From NCBI GenBank assembly GCA_910584245.1, contig CAJTZF010000002.1:62001-126000 (forward strand): 64,000 bases of DNA. Direction: 5' to 3'. The stretch's first letter is position 1. The number at the start of each line of letters is the position of its first letter. The position numbers and the translations under genes were made by a program. The notes under the pieces were generated by a model. That model saw only the letters and a program-made list of their open reading frames with translations. It was not told where the DNA came from and searched no databases. Shown here one piece after another: positions 1-8,470 of this stretch. The stretch comes from an uncultured Eubacterium sp. (GTDB lineage Bacteria > Bacillota > Clostridia > Lachnospirales > Lachnospiraceae).

Positions 1-315
1 CTGGTTTCTTTGGACGACTATCTTGAGCAGGGTGGAGACGGGAGAATGGAGGTCGCTGGTTCCCGCCGGTTTGACCATCCGGAGCAGGCGGTTGAGAAAA
101 GAGAACTAAAGAAGATGTTAGCGGAGGCGTTAAAGTCGTTGACAGAAAAGGAGTGCAGCGTAATTACGCTATATTATTATGAGGATATGACATTGAAGGA
201 GATTAGCCAGGTGTTGTCAGTGTCCGAATCCAGAGTATCGCAGCTGCATACAAAAGCATTGAGGAAGATTAAGGAACAGCTGGGAGATTCCGTCGAGCTA
301 TTAAACTTATTTTAA
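1..315 (+). CDS. fliA: RNA polymerase sigma factor FliA/WhiG family (sigma-28), 3' part
   Basis: The reading frame is open from the first base, so the start lies upstream of the window; 104 residues are visible. They hold a sigma-70 region 4: the helix-turn-helix around TLKEISQVLSVSESRVSQLHTKAL recognises the -35 element, preceded by the LTEKECSVITLYYYEDMTLKEI stretch typical of FliA/WhiG. The SLDDYLEQ start is the region 3 end seen in flagellar sigma factors. The neighbours (FapA, DUF6115 protein) are those that follow fliA in clostridial flagellar operons. It directs RNA polymerase to late flagellar and chemotaxis promoters. Flagellar sigma is preferred over sporulation sigma because of this context. 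Confidence 0.85.
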   Translation: MVSLDDYLEQGGDGRMEVAGSRRFDHPEQAVEKRELKKMLAEALKSLTEKECSVITLYYYEDMTLKEISQVLSVSESRVSQLHTKALRKIKEQLGDSVELLNLF

Positions 316-381
316 CTTATTAAATTTTATTTTTGTTGGCTGATAGAAGTAGTGGGCGTTTGGCCGGAAGGAGAGAGGGAA

Positions 382-1980
382 ATGGGAAAAAATGCATATT
401 TTCAATTGGTTCATAAAACAAACAAGACGATGCTTAAGGTATTTCCGGCTTCAAAGGATGGGGAGATGTTTTCAGTCGAAGAGGTCATGAAATATCTTGA
501 GGTGATCAATTTTGGCGATGTTGATATGGTAAGTCTGCATAATTACTTGAATAAAGCAGATTTCCGTGTAGAATTTATGCTGGCTAAAAAGGATGTGCTG
601 CCAGAGGATGGAAAGAGCGTCACAAGAATTGAGGACCAGGGAGAACGGGCGGTTACCCGTTTTTATCCGCCGTCTACGAGTGGTAAGAAGCTGTCCAGGG
701 AGGAAATTATAAGTGACCTGAACCGGGCGGGGATTGTGCACGGGATCCGTCAGGATGTAATTGACGAATTTATAATGAATCCGGAATATTGCAGGGATTA
801 TGTGGTTGCAGTTGCCACGCCGCCGGTGCAGGGGCATGACGCGACGATAGAATATCATTTTGATATCAATGCGACGGCAAAACCAAAATTGAACGCGGAC
901 GGCAGTGTAGACTTTCATCAGTTAGGAAATATTAAACCAGTGCAGGTTGGTGAAAAACTGGCTACGCTTACGCCTGCTGACCGCGGAAAAGCGGGAATTA
1001 ACGTGACAGGAGCGCCGCTTCCGCCAAATAAGGTGGTAGTTAAGGTTCTCCGGTACGGCCGGAACATAACGATTTCAGAAGATAAATGTGAATTGTACTC
1101 CCAGGTGGCGGGACACATTACACTTGTCGATGATATGGTTATGGTTTCTGATGTGTATGAAGTACCGGCGAATGTGGATGCTTCTACCGGCGATATTGAC
1201 TACAATGGTACTGTAGTTGTGACAGGAAATGTGAATACCGGATATGCCATCCATGCGGAGGGAGATATCGTCGTACAGGGTGTCGTAGAAGGAGCTACAC
1301 TCGTCGCCGGAGGTAATATTGTGCTGAAACGGGGGATGCAGGGTATGAACCGCGGAAGCCTCGATGCCAGCGGCAATATTACAGCTAAATTTATTGAAAA
1401 CAGCAAGGTGCGCTGTAATGGCACGCTGATGTGTGACGCGGTGCTGCACAGCGATGTGGAGAGCAATGGAAAAATAGCTATTCTCGGTAAAAAAGGATTG
1501 ATAAACGGCGGCCATGTCCGCTCTTATACAGATATTGCGGCGACACAGCTCGGGTCAACGATGGGCATTTCTACAGTTGTAGAAATTTTATCGGATGTTG
1601 ATCTGATTAAAACTCAAAATGAGGTTGGAGAGCGGGTAGAAGAGGTGACCGATACGCTTGAACAGATCAATATCGTTCTTATTAATATTAAGCGGTCCAT
1701 TGCAAAGGGGAACCAGATTACATCGGAGCAGGAGAGATACCTTAAGATGGCGGCTGTCAAAAAGCCAAAGCTTGAAAAGCAGATTGCAGATATGGAAGCA
1801 CAGTATTCTTCTCTTCAGACGGTAATTGAGTCGGCGAAGAAGGTAAGTATAAAAGTAGAGAATATTGTAAATCCAGGGGTAAAGATTATTATTAAAGATG
1901 TTGCCCGGATTATAAATGATGATGTTTCAAGATGTAGGTTTGTGTTAGAGGGCGCAGATATTAAGATTTTAGGATACTGA
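382..1980 (+). CDS. FapA family protein (DUF342)
   Basis: A 532-residue protein of the DUF342/FapA family, linked to flagellar assembly or polar protein placement in some bacteria. The N-terminal third is an alpha/beta region. Residues around 200-400 hold Gly/Val-rich turns (DIDYNGTVVVTGNV, GDIVVQGVVEGATLVAGGNIVLKRG) that form the right-handed beta-helix of the family, shared with bactofilins. A long coiled coil follows at about 410-490. The ATG at 382 is chosen because GGAAGGAG lies 8 bases upstream; an in-frame GTG at 352 lacks such a site. It directly follows fliA. The cytoplasmic role in this organism is inferred from family and context. Confidence 0.85.
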   Translation: MGKNAYFQLVHKTNKTMLKVFPASKDGEMFSVEEVMKYLEVINFGDVDMVSLHNYLNKADFRVEFMLAKKDVLPEDGKSVTRIEDQGERAVTRFYPPSTSGKKLSREEIISDLNRAGIVHGIRQDVIDEFIMNPEYCRDYVVAVATPPVQGHDATIEYHFDINATAKPKLNADGSVDFHQLGNIKPVQVGEKLATLTPADRGKAGINVTGAPLPPNKVVVKVLRYGRNITISEDKCELYSQVAGHITLVDDMVMVSDVYEVPANVDASTGDIDYNGTVVVTGNVNTGYAIHAEGDIVVQGVVEGATLVAGGNIVLKRGMQGMNRGSLDASGNITAKFIENSKVRCNGTLMCDAVLHSDVESNGKIAILGKKGLINGGHVRSYTDIAATQLGSTMGISTVVEILSDVDLIKTQNEVGERVEEVTDTLEQINIVLINIKRSIAKGNQITSEQERYLKMAAVKKPKLEKQIADMEAQYSSLQTVIESAKKVSIKVENIVNPGVKIIIKDVARIINDDVSRCRFVLEGADIKILGY

Positions 1981-2011
1981 TAGCCGGTGTTTAGAAAGGA
2001 ATGTGATCGTT

Positions 2012-2320
2012 ATGTCGATTAGTTCAATAGATACCTCCACGATGGCGCCACGGTCTGCGGAGGCATCCAGTATTGTCGGGAAGGAACAACAGCAGCTTCA
2101 TCATGTAGGAGAAAATGGTGCAGCTAGTTTCGAGCGGCATGTGGAACAGAACAGCCAGCGGACGGTAGAGACGACGAAAAGTGAGAAAGAGGAGTATCGT
2201 TTTGACGGCTCTGGCTCCCAGAAATACAAGGACGGAAGAAAGAAGAAGAAAAAGAAAGATTCGGCGAAGGAGGCTCCCATAGCTCCCCGGTCGGACAGTA
2301 GTTTTGACATTATGGTGTGA
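2012..2320 (+). CDS. hypothetical protein in flagellar operon
   Basis: A 102-residue hydrophilic, low-complexity protein with no membrane segment. It starts MSISSIDTSTMAPRSAEASS, is rich in Gln/Glu in the middle, has a run of six Lys followed by a Lys/Asp stretch, and ends RSDSSFDIMV. I do not recognise a domain. The ATG at 2012 has AGAAAGGA 11 bases upstream; the GTG at 2003 is too close to that site. It lies between fapA and the DUF6115 gene, whose start follows 19 bases after its stop, so co-transcription with the flagellar genes is likely. Such small disordered proteins are common in clostridial flagellar loci, but no function can be given. Confidence 0.7.
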   Translation: MSISSIDTSTMAPRSAEASSIVGKEQQQLHHVGENGAASFERHVEQNSQRTVETTKSEKEEYRFDGSGSQKYKDGRKKKKKKDSAKEAPIAPRSDSSFDIMV

Positions 2321-2339
2321 AGAAAGGCATGGCATTGCA

Positions 2340-3137
2340 ATGAATGCAGCAGAGATAATATTTCTAATACTTGGTTTTTTGAGTGTTTCAATTAGTTTTT
2401 TTATAGGGAACAAGGAAAATAAACCGGAGGCCGGGGGGCAGGATGCCCTTACCTTTTCGAAAGATGTGTGGACCGAGAAGGAGGAGCAGCTTGTACGGGA
2501 ACAGATTACCCGCATTTTGAATGAAGAAAGAGAAAACATTGTTGTTGAGACGACGAATGCGCTTAACCGCAGGAGCAATGAGAAGATTATGGAGTTTGAT
2601 GAGTTTTCCAGACAACTGATGGAGAAAATTAATCATAATCATGAAGAAGTTGTGTTTATGTACAATATGCTCACGGAGAAAGAAAAGGAATGGAAGACGG
2701 GGGCAGCAAAACGTCCCGCCATCCCACAGGAGCCAGAGCCACAGCCGGAGGCGGATTCACCGGCAGTTAAGCCACAGGCGGTTGTGAAGCCCAAAAAGGA
2801 AAAGGTAGTGAAAAAGCCACCTCTTACAGCGTTAGAAAAGCTGTCTAGAAAGGCAAAGACCTCTGTCGTTGAAAAAAAGCCGGACGAACCGTCCGTATAT
2901 GAGGCGGCAGAACAAACGGGGCTGTCAGCGGACGTGCGTGTTGATACGCCAGAAAACAAGGCATTTCCAGTACAGGACAATGGCGAGGAAGCGGAGCCGG
3001 CCCGGACAGATGATACGAATGCCAGGATCATTAAAATGTATAAAAAGGGTATGTCAGTAACAGATATTTCGAAAGAGTTAAATGTGGGACAGGGTGAGGT
3101 AAAGCTTACAATCGCTTTATATGGAGGAAATAGATGA
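2340..3137 (+). CDS. DUF6115-type single-pass membrane protein
   Basis: A 265-residue protein with one N-terminal membrane helix (IIFLILGFLSVSISFFIG), a charged coiled-coil stretch at about 40-115, a Pro/Lys/Glu-rich linker, and a C-terminal 35-residue helix-turn-helix-like segment (IIKMYKKGMSVTDISKELNVGQGEVKLTIAL). That C-terminal piece and the overall layout match the DUF6115 family found beside fliA and fapA in Clostridia. The start at 2340 follows AGAAAGG by 12 bases and places the membrane helix right at the N-terminus. The stop overlaps the next start (ATGA), so translation is coupled. The function is unknown; a role in flagellar or cell-envelope organisation is inferred from context only. 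Confidence 0.75.
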   Translation: MNAAEIIFLILGFLSVSISFFIGNKENKPEAGGQDALTFSKDVWTEKEEQLVREQITRILNEERENIVVETTNALNRRSNEKIMEFDEFSRQLMEKINHNHEEVVFMYNMLTEKEKEWKTGAAKRPAIPQEPEPQPEADSPAVKPQAVVKPKKEKVVKKPPLTALEKLSRKAKTSVVEKKPDEPSVYEAAEQTGLSADVRVDTPENKAFPVQDNGEEAEPARTDDTNARIIKMYKKGMSVTDISKELNVGQGEVKLTIALYGGNR

Positions 3138-3670
3138 ATGTAAAATGGTTTTTAAGAGGGTTAGGTGCCGGGATCCTTATTACAGCTCTTGTTTTGTGCA
3201 TCACATACCGCAGTACTCAAAATAACAGCAATGTGATCCAGCAGGCGAAAGCGCTTGGCATGGTATTTCCACAGAACGAGACGGGAGATATTTCGGAGGC
3301 AGAACCGGCAAAGAACGCAAAGAAGAGCTACACAGAAAAGCCGGCCGTTTCTGGCGCCGCTGTGAAAGCGGAGAGCAATGAGGACAAGAAGGCAAGGGAT
3401 AAGCTGGACAAAAGCAGCAAAGATATTACGAAGGCATCCCAGTATCAGGGCGGAGAGAAGACGTTTGTAGTTATTAAAAGCGGTCTGCTGTCTATGTCGG
3501 TTGCAAAGGAGATGGAAAAAGCGGGTATTATTAACGATGCCGAGGCTTTTGACGAATATATCAGGGGAAATGGATATGAAAAGAATTTGCAGAGCGGAAA
3601 ATACAAAATTCCTGAGGGAGCAGATTTTGAGACGATCGCTAAAATTATATCGGGTAAGCAACAAAAGTAA
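3134..3670 (+). CDS. membrane-anchored protein with YceG/MltG-like domain
   Basis: 178 residues. An N-terminal signal-anchor (LGAGILITALVLCITY) is followed by a charged linker and, from about residue 110, a module resembling the N-terminal LysM-like part of MltG/YceG: FVVIKSGLLSMSVAKEMEKAGIINDAEAFDEYIRGNGYEKNLQSGKYKIPEG, ending with an ISGKQQ segment. The catalytic transglycosylase region of full MltG (about 330 or more residues) is absent, so this is probably a peptidoglycan-interacting or regulatory protein rather than an enzyme. It overlaps the upstream gene by four bases and is the last gene before the rpsB promoter. The assignment rests on pattern recognition of a short domain. Confidence 0.65.
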   Translation: MNVKWFLRGLGAGILITALVLCITYRSTQNNSNVIQQAKALGMVFPQNETGDISEAEPAKNAKKSYTEKPAVSGAAVKAESNEDKKARDKLDKSSKDITKASQYQGGEKTFVVIKSGLLSMSVAKEMEKAGIINDAEAFDEYIRGNGYEKNLQSGKYKIPEGADFETIAKIISGKQQK

Positions 3671-3678
3671 TTTTTTAC

Positions 3679-3707
3679 TTGCATTTCGAACGTGCATGTG
3701 ATAAAAT
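3679..3707 (+). promoter_or_regulatory. SigA-type promoter of rpsB-tsf
   Basis: TTGCAT, a 17-base spacer and TAAAAT lie directly after the stop of the YceG-like gene. Transcription would start near 3714, giving a leader of about 120 bases before rpsB. Confidence 0.75.
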
Positions 3708-3713
3708 GAATCG

Positions 3714-3836
3714 GATTGAAAAAACACGAGGACTGATTTTTTCATGGTGCCCTGGGACCAGAGGTTTGCCGTAGGGAGCAGGGGTTTAGAAAAAGAAATG
3801 ACGTCTTCGGAAGAAAAACCATATGGAGGTAAAAAA
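3714..3836 (+). promoter_or_regulatory. rpsB 5' leader, possibly structured
   Basis: About 120 untranslated bases separate the promoter from the rpsB start. CCCTG (3750-3754) can pair with CAGGG (3779-3783) around an inner GGACC/GGTTT pairing. Ribosomal protein leaders are often sites of autogenous control, and S2 represses its own operon in other bacteria, so a regulatory role is plausible but not shown. The rpsB frame is also open back to an ATG at 3744 without a good ribosome site. Confidence 0.4.
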
Positions 3837-4595
3837 ATGAGTGTTATTTCAATGAAACAGTTACTGGAAGCAGGTGTTCATTTCGGACATCAGACGAGAA
3901 GATGGAATCCTAAAATGGCGGAGTACATCTACACGGAGAGAAATGGGATCTATATTATTGATCTGCAAAAATCCGTGGGGAAAGTAGATGAGGCTTACAA
4001 TGCAGTCCGGGATATCGTTGCAGGCGGCGGAAACATCCTGTTTGTGGGAACGAAAAAACAGGCTCAGGATTCGATTAAGAATGAGGCAGAGCGCTGTGGC
4101 ATGTATTATGTAAATGAGAGATGGCTGGGCGGTATGCTGACGAACTTTAAGACAATTCAGACGCGTATCAAGAGATTGAAAGCGATTGAGAAAATGTCAG
4201 AGGATGGAACTTTTGACGTGCTGCCGAAAAAAGAAGTAATCAACTTAAAGAAAGAATGGGCAAAGCTTGAGAAGAATCTTGGTGGTATAAAAGATATGCC
4301 ACAGATTCCGGATGCTATTTTTGTCGTAGATCCAAAGAAAGAGCGGATTTGTATTCAGGAAGCCCACATTCTTGGTATTCCACTCGTTGGTATCGTGGAT
4401 ACCAACTGTGATCCGGAGGAGTTGGATTATGTAATTCCGGGAAATGACGATGCGATTCGCGCAGTGAAATTGATTGTATCGAAGATGGCAGATGCTGTTA
4501 TCGAGGCAAAACAGGGTGAGACATTTGCAGATGCCCCAGCAGAAGCAGAGATGGAAGAAGCCGCTGCAGAAGCAGATGGGACAGCAGAGGAATAA
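3837..4595 (+). CDS. rpsB: 30S ribosomal protein S2
   Basis: 252 residues, standard for S2, beginning MSVISMKQLLEAGVHFGHQT, the conserved N-terminus. Further signatures are RRWNPKMAEYIYTERNGIYIIDL, NERWLGGMLTNFKTI and PDAIFVVDPKKE...GIPLVGIVDTNCDPE. The tail is acidic and Ala-rich. S2 binds 16S rRNA on the back of the small subunit and recruits S1 in other phyla. The ATG at 3837 has GGAGG just upstream and matches the family start; an in-frame upstream extension is rejected. tsf follows after 32 bases and is co-transcribed. Confidence 0.97.
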   Translation: MSVISMKQLLEAGVHFGHQTRRWNPKMAEYIYTERNGIYIIDLQKSVGKVDEAYNAVRDIVAGGGNILFVGTKKQAQDSIKNEAERCGMYYVNERWLGGMLTNFKTIQTRIKRLKAIEKMSEDGTFDVLPKKEVINLKKEWAKLEKNLGGIKDMPQIPDAIFVVDPKKERICIQEAHILGIPLVGIVDTNCDPEELDYVIPGNDDAIRAVKLIVSKMADAVIEAKQGETFADAPAEAEMEEAAAEADGTAEE

Positions 4596-4627
4596 AGAAC
4601 AATTTGTGTGAAAGGAAGAGTAAAGAA

Positions 4628-5557
4628 ATGGCTATTTCAGCATCAATGGTAAAAGAATTAAGAGAAATGACAGGCGCTGGTATGATGGATTGTAAGAAGG
4701 CTCTTACGAACACAGACGGCGATATGGATAAAGCAGTGGACTATCTTCGTGAGAATGGTCTTGCCAAGGCAGAGAAGAAGGCGGGCAGAATTGCCGCGGA
4801 GGGTATTGTAAAAACAAATATCAGTGCGGACGGGACGAAGGCGTCGATTGTAGAGGTCAATAGTGAGACGGACTTTGTGGCAAAGAATGAGAAGTTCCAG
4901 GATTTTGTCGGCGCGGTAGCTGCACAGGTGAACGCATCCGAAACGGTGGATTTAGATACGTTTATGGAAGAAAAGTGGGCGGCAGATCCGTCTAAGACGG
5001 TGAAGGAAGAGCTGGCGTCTATGATTGCCACGATCGGTGAGAATATGAATATCCGCCGTTTTGAAAAAATATCGTGCGATGACGGCATTGTGGTTGACTA
5101 TATCCATGCTGGGGGCAAGATCGGCGTGCTGGTTGCTGCCAAAACAGACAACAAAGGCGACGAGGTTCAGGAGTGCTTGAAGAACGTGGCAATGCAAGTA
5201 GCGGCGATGAATCCGAAATATCTGAGTTCCGGAGATGTATCGGAGGAGTACAAGGAGAAAGAAAAAGAAGTTCTTCTGGCTCAGGCGAAAAACGATCCGA
5301 AGAATGAGAATAAACCGGATGAGATTATTGAGAAGATGATTTTAGGACGTCTCAATAAAGAATTGAAGGAAGTCTGCCTCTTAGAGCAGATTTATGTGAA
5401 AGCGGAGAATAAGGAATCTGTGGCGAAGTATGTAGAAGCTGTGGCGAAGTCGCAGGGATGCAGTCTTGAGGTCACGAAATTTATCCGTTTTGAAACTGGT
5501 GAGGGACTTGAGAAGAAAAATGAGGATTTTGCAGCGGAAGTAGCAGCACAATTATAG
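4628..5557 (+). CDS. tsf: elongation factor Ts
   Basis: 309 residues, typical of EF-Ts. The N-terminal UBA-like segment MAISASMVKELREMTGAGMM and DCKKALTNTDGDMDKAVDYLRENG are diagnostic, as is the SETDFVAKNEKFQDFV motif that contacts EF-Tu. It exchanges GDP for GTP on EF-Tu during translation. The start at 4628 lies 8 bases after AGGAAGAG; the frame extends 8 codons further up without support. It forms an operon with rpsB and is closed by a clear terminator, which separates it from the pyrH-frr genes that follow directly in many relatives. Confidence 0.97.
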   Translation: MAISASMVKELREMTGAGMMDCKKALTNTDGDMDKAVDYLRENGLAKAEKKAGRIAAEGIVKTNISADGTKASIVEVNSETDFVAKNEKFQDFVGAVAAQVNASETVDLDTFMEEKWAADPSKTVKEELASMIATIGENMNIRRFEKISCDDGIVVDYIHAGGKIGVLVAAKTDNKGDEVQECLKNVAMQVAAMNPKYLSSGDVSEEYKEKEKEVLLAQAKNDPKNENKPDEIIEKMILGRLNKELKEVCLLEQIYVKAENKESVAKYVEAVAKSQGCSLEVTKFIRFETGEGLEKKNEDFAAEVAAQL

Positions 5558-5581
5558 GAGCAAAAGGGCTCCGCTGTTTAT

Positions 5582-5616
5582 AAAAGGGGCGTGATACTGT
5601 GCCGCCCCTTTTCCTT
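5582..5616 (+). terminator. Rho-independent terminator after tsf
   Basis: A perfect 10-bp stem, AAAAGGGGCG (5582-5591) with CGCCCCTTTT (5603-5612), has an 11-base loop and a T-rich tail. It ends the rpsB-tsf transcript. Confidence 0.85.
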
Positions 5617-5664
5617 ATAGGAAATTTCTTGTTTTAGCAAAAACAGAATTTTGGGGATGATGTT

Positions 5665-7590
5665 ATGTTTTACAATGGTAGAAGGAACCTCTGTGTGATT
5701 CTTTGTGATGTGGCGAATCATTATCAGGAGCAGGTGTGCCGGACAATCACGTCCTGTGCGCTCGCCCGCGGATATAATATTGCCTATTTCTCAAGTTTTA
5801 CGTGTTATGGGATTGATACAAAGAATGGACGGGGAGAGGCAAATATCATTAATCTGGTGCCTTATGAAAGGTTTGATGGTTTTATTATTTGCCACGATAC
5901 GTTTGCAAATGAAGAGGCAGTCAAGCAGATGTTTGGGTATATTAAGGAAAGAACGAATGTGCCAGTTGTCACGCTGAGGAGACCATGGCAGGATTACCCA
6001 TGTGTGCTGGCAGAGAGTTCTGGTTCCATCCAGGAGATTGTACAGCATTTTGTTGATGTCCACGGATTTGACCGGATCGCATTTATGAGCGGGCCGATGG
6101 ATCATCCAGATGCAAAAATCCGTTTGGCACAGTACAAGGAGGGACTTGAGAGCAGGGGAATCTCTTATGAAGAGAAGCTTGTTTTTTATGGGGATTTTTG
6201 GAGAAAGCGTTCCAAAGAGGCGGCCAGGTATTTTGCCCTGGAATTACCAGAGCGCCCGCAGGCAGTCGTTTGTGCCAACGATTATATGGCGATTTCTCTT
6301 TGTAACGAGTTGATTCATCTCGGGACGCTCGTTCCGGAGGAAATTGCGATCTCTGGTTTTGACGATATATGGGAGACATCCGTTAATATGCCGCCCATTA
6401 CGACAGTCACGATGAAGGTCGAGACTATGGCAAAAATGGCCATTGATACGCTGGAAAAAATGATGCGGAAACAAGAAGTTCCGAGTGTCCAGACTGTAAA
6501 GACCGAATCCGTCATCCGGAATTCCTGCGGTTGTACCGGAATGGATTTCAGATCGATAGTGAAGCGGAGAGTCCGGCAAAATAAGGAAAATGAAAATATT
6601 CAGGAGCTTGTAAACAGTAATATGCATATGATTGTCGAGATGTCGGAGGTCCAATGTGCGGAAGAGCTCGTGCAGCATGTCAGGATTTTGGAAAACCGGG
6701 ATAATCATGTGCAGAATTTGTTTATTTGTCTTGGAGAAGGGCGGGGAACGGCATTTCCGAAATATTGTTCCACAGAACCCGGTTATCCGGGCCGGTTTAA
6801 GGCAGTCGGCAATGTGATAAGCAGGCGGATAACAGAGACGGAGTCATATGATGCCAGTGATCTTCTTCCCCGGGAGGCGACGGAGAGGGAACCGATGGTA
6901 TATTATTTCTTTCCATTGCATAACCTGGACCGGACATTTGGGTATGTCGCGATTAATTACAAGGGGGTACATAGCTGTGAGAAGACATTTCACAGCTGGA
7001 TTGCAATTCTTGGAAATGCGCTTGAGAATTTGCGTTTGCGGAATGAGAGCCGGATGCTTTTGGAAGAGTTGAATAATTTATATATCCACGATGCACTGAC
7101 TGGCTTGAGAAACCGAAGAGGTTTTGAATACGGGTCTCAGGAATTGTATGAGCGGAGCCAGAAAGACGGCAAAACAATGGTCATAATTTCTATAGATATG
7201 GATAATTTAAAGATTGTCAACGACCAGTTTGGCCATGCGCAGGGCGATGTCGCGCTGCGGGAGATCGCTGCGGGGCTGGAATATGCGGCGCGTGAGGGCG
7301 ATGTGTGCGCCCGGGTTGGCGGCGATGAGTTTTTAGTTGTGGGTATTGATTATGACGAAGAGCAGGCGCAGCAATTTTTGGAGAGATTTAAGTCCCACTT
7401 AGACCGGTTTAATGAGGACAGCGGTCTTCCCTATCTTGTTATCGCAAGCTATGGCTATTATATTGTGCCGGAAGATCACGCGATTTCGCTTGCGGCTGCA
7501 ATTGTGAAAAGCGACCGTTGCCTGTACGATACGAAACGGGATAAAAAGGCCAGGGGACTGGACATGGTTTTGAGGGAGAATTTTGATTGA
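5665..7590 (+). CDS. LacI-type sensor domain fused to GGDEF diguanylate cyclase
   Basis: 641 residues with no membrane segment. Residues about 1-290 are a LacI/GalR-like periplasmic-binding fold (NLCVILCDVANHYQEQVCRTI, RPQAVVCANDYMAISLCNEL, EIAISGFDDIWETS), but the DNA-binding headpiece is missing. A middle region of about 160 residues resembles nothing I can name. A GGDEF domain starts near 466 (HDALTGLRNRRGF); the active-site motif GGDEF is intact at 552-556, and RxxD (REGD, 543-546) lies exactly five residues before it, an intact product-inhibition site. It should make cyclic di-GMP from two GTP in response to a cytoplasmic small ligand, perhaps a sugar. It sits between tsf and a bactofilin gene, near flagellar genes. 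The ligand is unknown. Confidence 0.9.
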   Translation: MFYNGRRNLCVILCDVANHYQEQVCRTITSCALARGYNIAYFSSFTCYGIDTKNGRGEANIINLVPYERFDGFIICHDTFANEEAVKQMFGYIKERTNVPVVTLRRPWQDYPCVLAESSGSIQEIVQHFVDVHGFDRIAFMSGPMDHPDAKIRLAQYKEGLESRGISYEEKLVFYGDFWRKRSKEAARYFALELPERPQAVVCANDYMAISLCNELIHLGTLVPEEIAISGFDDIWETSVNMPPITTVTMKVETMAKMAIDTLEKMMRKQEVPSVQTVKTESVIRNSCGCTGMDFRSIVKRRVRQNKENENIQELVNSNMHMIVEMSEVQCAEELVQHVRILENRDNHVQNLFICLGEGRGTAFPKYCSTEPGYPGRFKAVGNVISRRITETESYDASDLLPREATEREPMVYYFFPLHNLDRTFGYVAINYKGVHSCEKTFHSWIAILGNALENLRLRNESRMLLEELNNLYIHDALTGLRNRRGFEYGSQELYERSQKDGKTMVIISIDMDNLKIVNDQFGHAQGDVALREIAAGLEYAAREGDVCARVGGDEFLVVGIDYDEEQAQQFLERFKSHLDRFNEDSGLPYLVIASYGYYIVPEDHAISLAAAIVKSDRCLYDTKRDKKARGLDMVLRENFD

Positions 7591-7631
7591 GGGAGTGTCG
7601 GCGGAACGATAGTTTTTAAGGAGGAAATGGA

Positions 7632-8453
7632 ATGAGTTTTTTTAAAGATTTTAAAGATGATATTGCCCAGGCAGTAGGCGAGACGGGAGATGCTTCAGAA
7701 ACCCCGGTCACCGATATGGATGATATGCATAAGGGAGATAGCAGCGAATCGTTCGAACATGAGGTTCAGGATGAGATAAATTCCGTTTTGCAGGACAAGG
7801 ATGTTTTACTTTCCGTGTCATCTATGGATTCAGATATTTTTGAAGGAGGGGAAGCTTCTTCAGAGGATGCAGACGGTCAGTCGGAAATAGAAGGAAAAAA
7901 GGAGGGTTTTGAGATGCAGGAGGAAGAAAAGGAAGCGGTTCAGGAGACGGAAGGTTTTGATGCCGTACAGGAAAGCGAGGATATGGCTGACGGCGGTGAA
8001 ATGTATAACAGCAGAGAGACAACGGTTATTACGAAAGGTACGACAATCAACGGCGGTATTAAGTCGGATACATCGTTAATTGTCAAGGGTGTAATTGAGG
8101 GAGATGTCGAGTGTGAAGGCAAGCTTACGATTACGGGCCGTGTGGCTGGAAATAGTACTGCGTCGGAGATTTATATCAACACGCCTAGACTGACAGGAAA
8201 TCTTGTGAGTAAAGGAAGCGTCAAGGTAGATGTCGGCACGGTTGTAATCGGCAGTATCTCAAGTGCTTCTGTCGTTGTGGCAGGCGCTGTCAAGGGTGAT
8301 ATTGACGTGAACGGACCGATCATTGTGGATTCTACAGCTGTTGTACAGGGAAATATTATTGGAAAGTCGATTCAGATCAATAGCGGCGCGGTCGTAGACG
8401 GTATGTGTTCGCTGAAATATGCAGATGTAGATTTGGATTTGTTTTTTGAATAG
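7632..8453 (+). CDS. bactofilin (polymer-forming cytoskeletal protein)
   Basis: 273 residues. The first 130 or so are acidic and disordered. From about residue 133 comes the bactofilin beta-helix (TVITKGTTINGGIKSDTSLIVKG, EGDVECEGKLTITGRV, repeated G-x-hydrophobic turns every 17-18 residues) to residue 265. Bactofilins polymerise without nucleotides into filaments that position cell-wall enzymes or appendages. AGGAGG precedes the ATG by the usual distance. The gene follows the diguanylate cyclase by 41 bases and precedes pyrH by 17, so it probably shares a transcript with both. The N-terminal acidic extension is longer than in minimal bactofilins. Confidence 0.88.
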   Translation: MSFFKDFKDDIAQAVGETGDASETPVTDMDDMHKGDSSESFEHEVQDEINSVLQDKDVLLSVSSMDSDIFEGGEASSEDADGQSEIEGKKEGFEMQEEEKEAVQETEGFDAVQESEDMADGGEMYNSRETTVITKGTTINGGIKSDTSLIVKGVIEGDVECEGKLTITGRVAGNSTASEIYINTPRLTGNLVSKGSVKVDVGTVVIGSISSASVVVAGAVKGDIDVNGPIIVDSTAVVQGNIIGKSIQINSGAVVDGMCSLKYADVDLDLFFE

Positions 8454-8470
8454 AGTGAGGTAACGGCGAT

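Noticed and set aside
3744..3836. 31-codon N-terminal extension of S2
   Set aside because: The extension is not part of the S2 family and has no ribosome site, while GGAGG serves the ATG at 3837.
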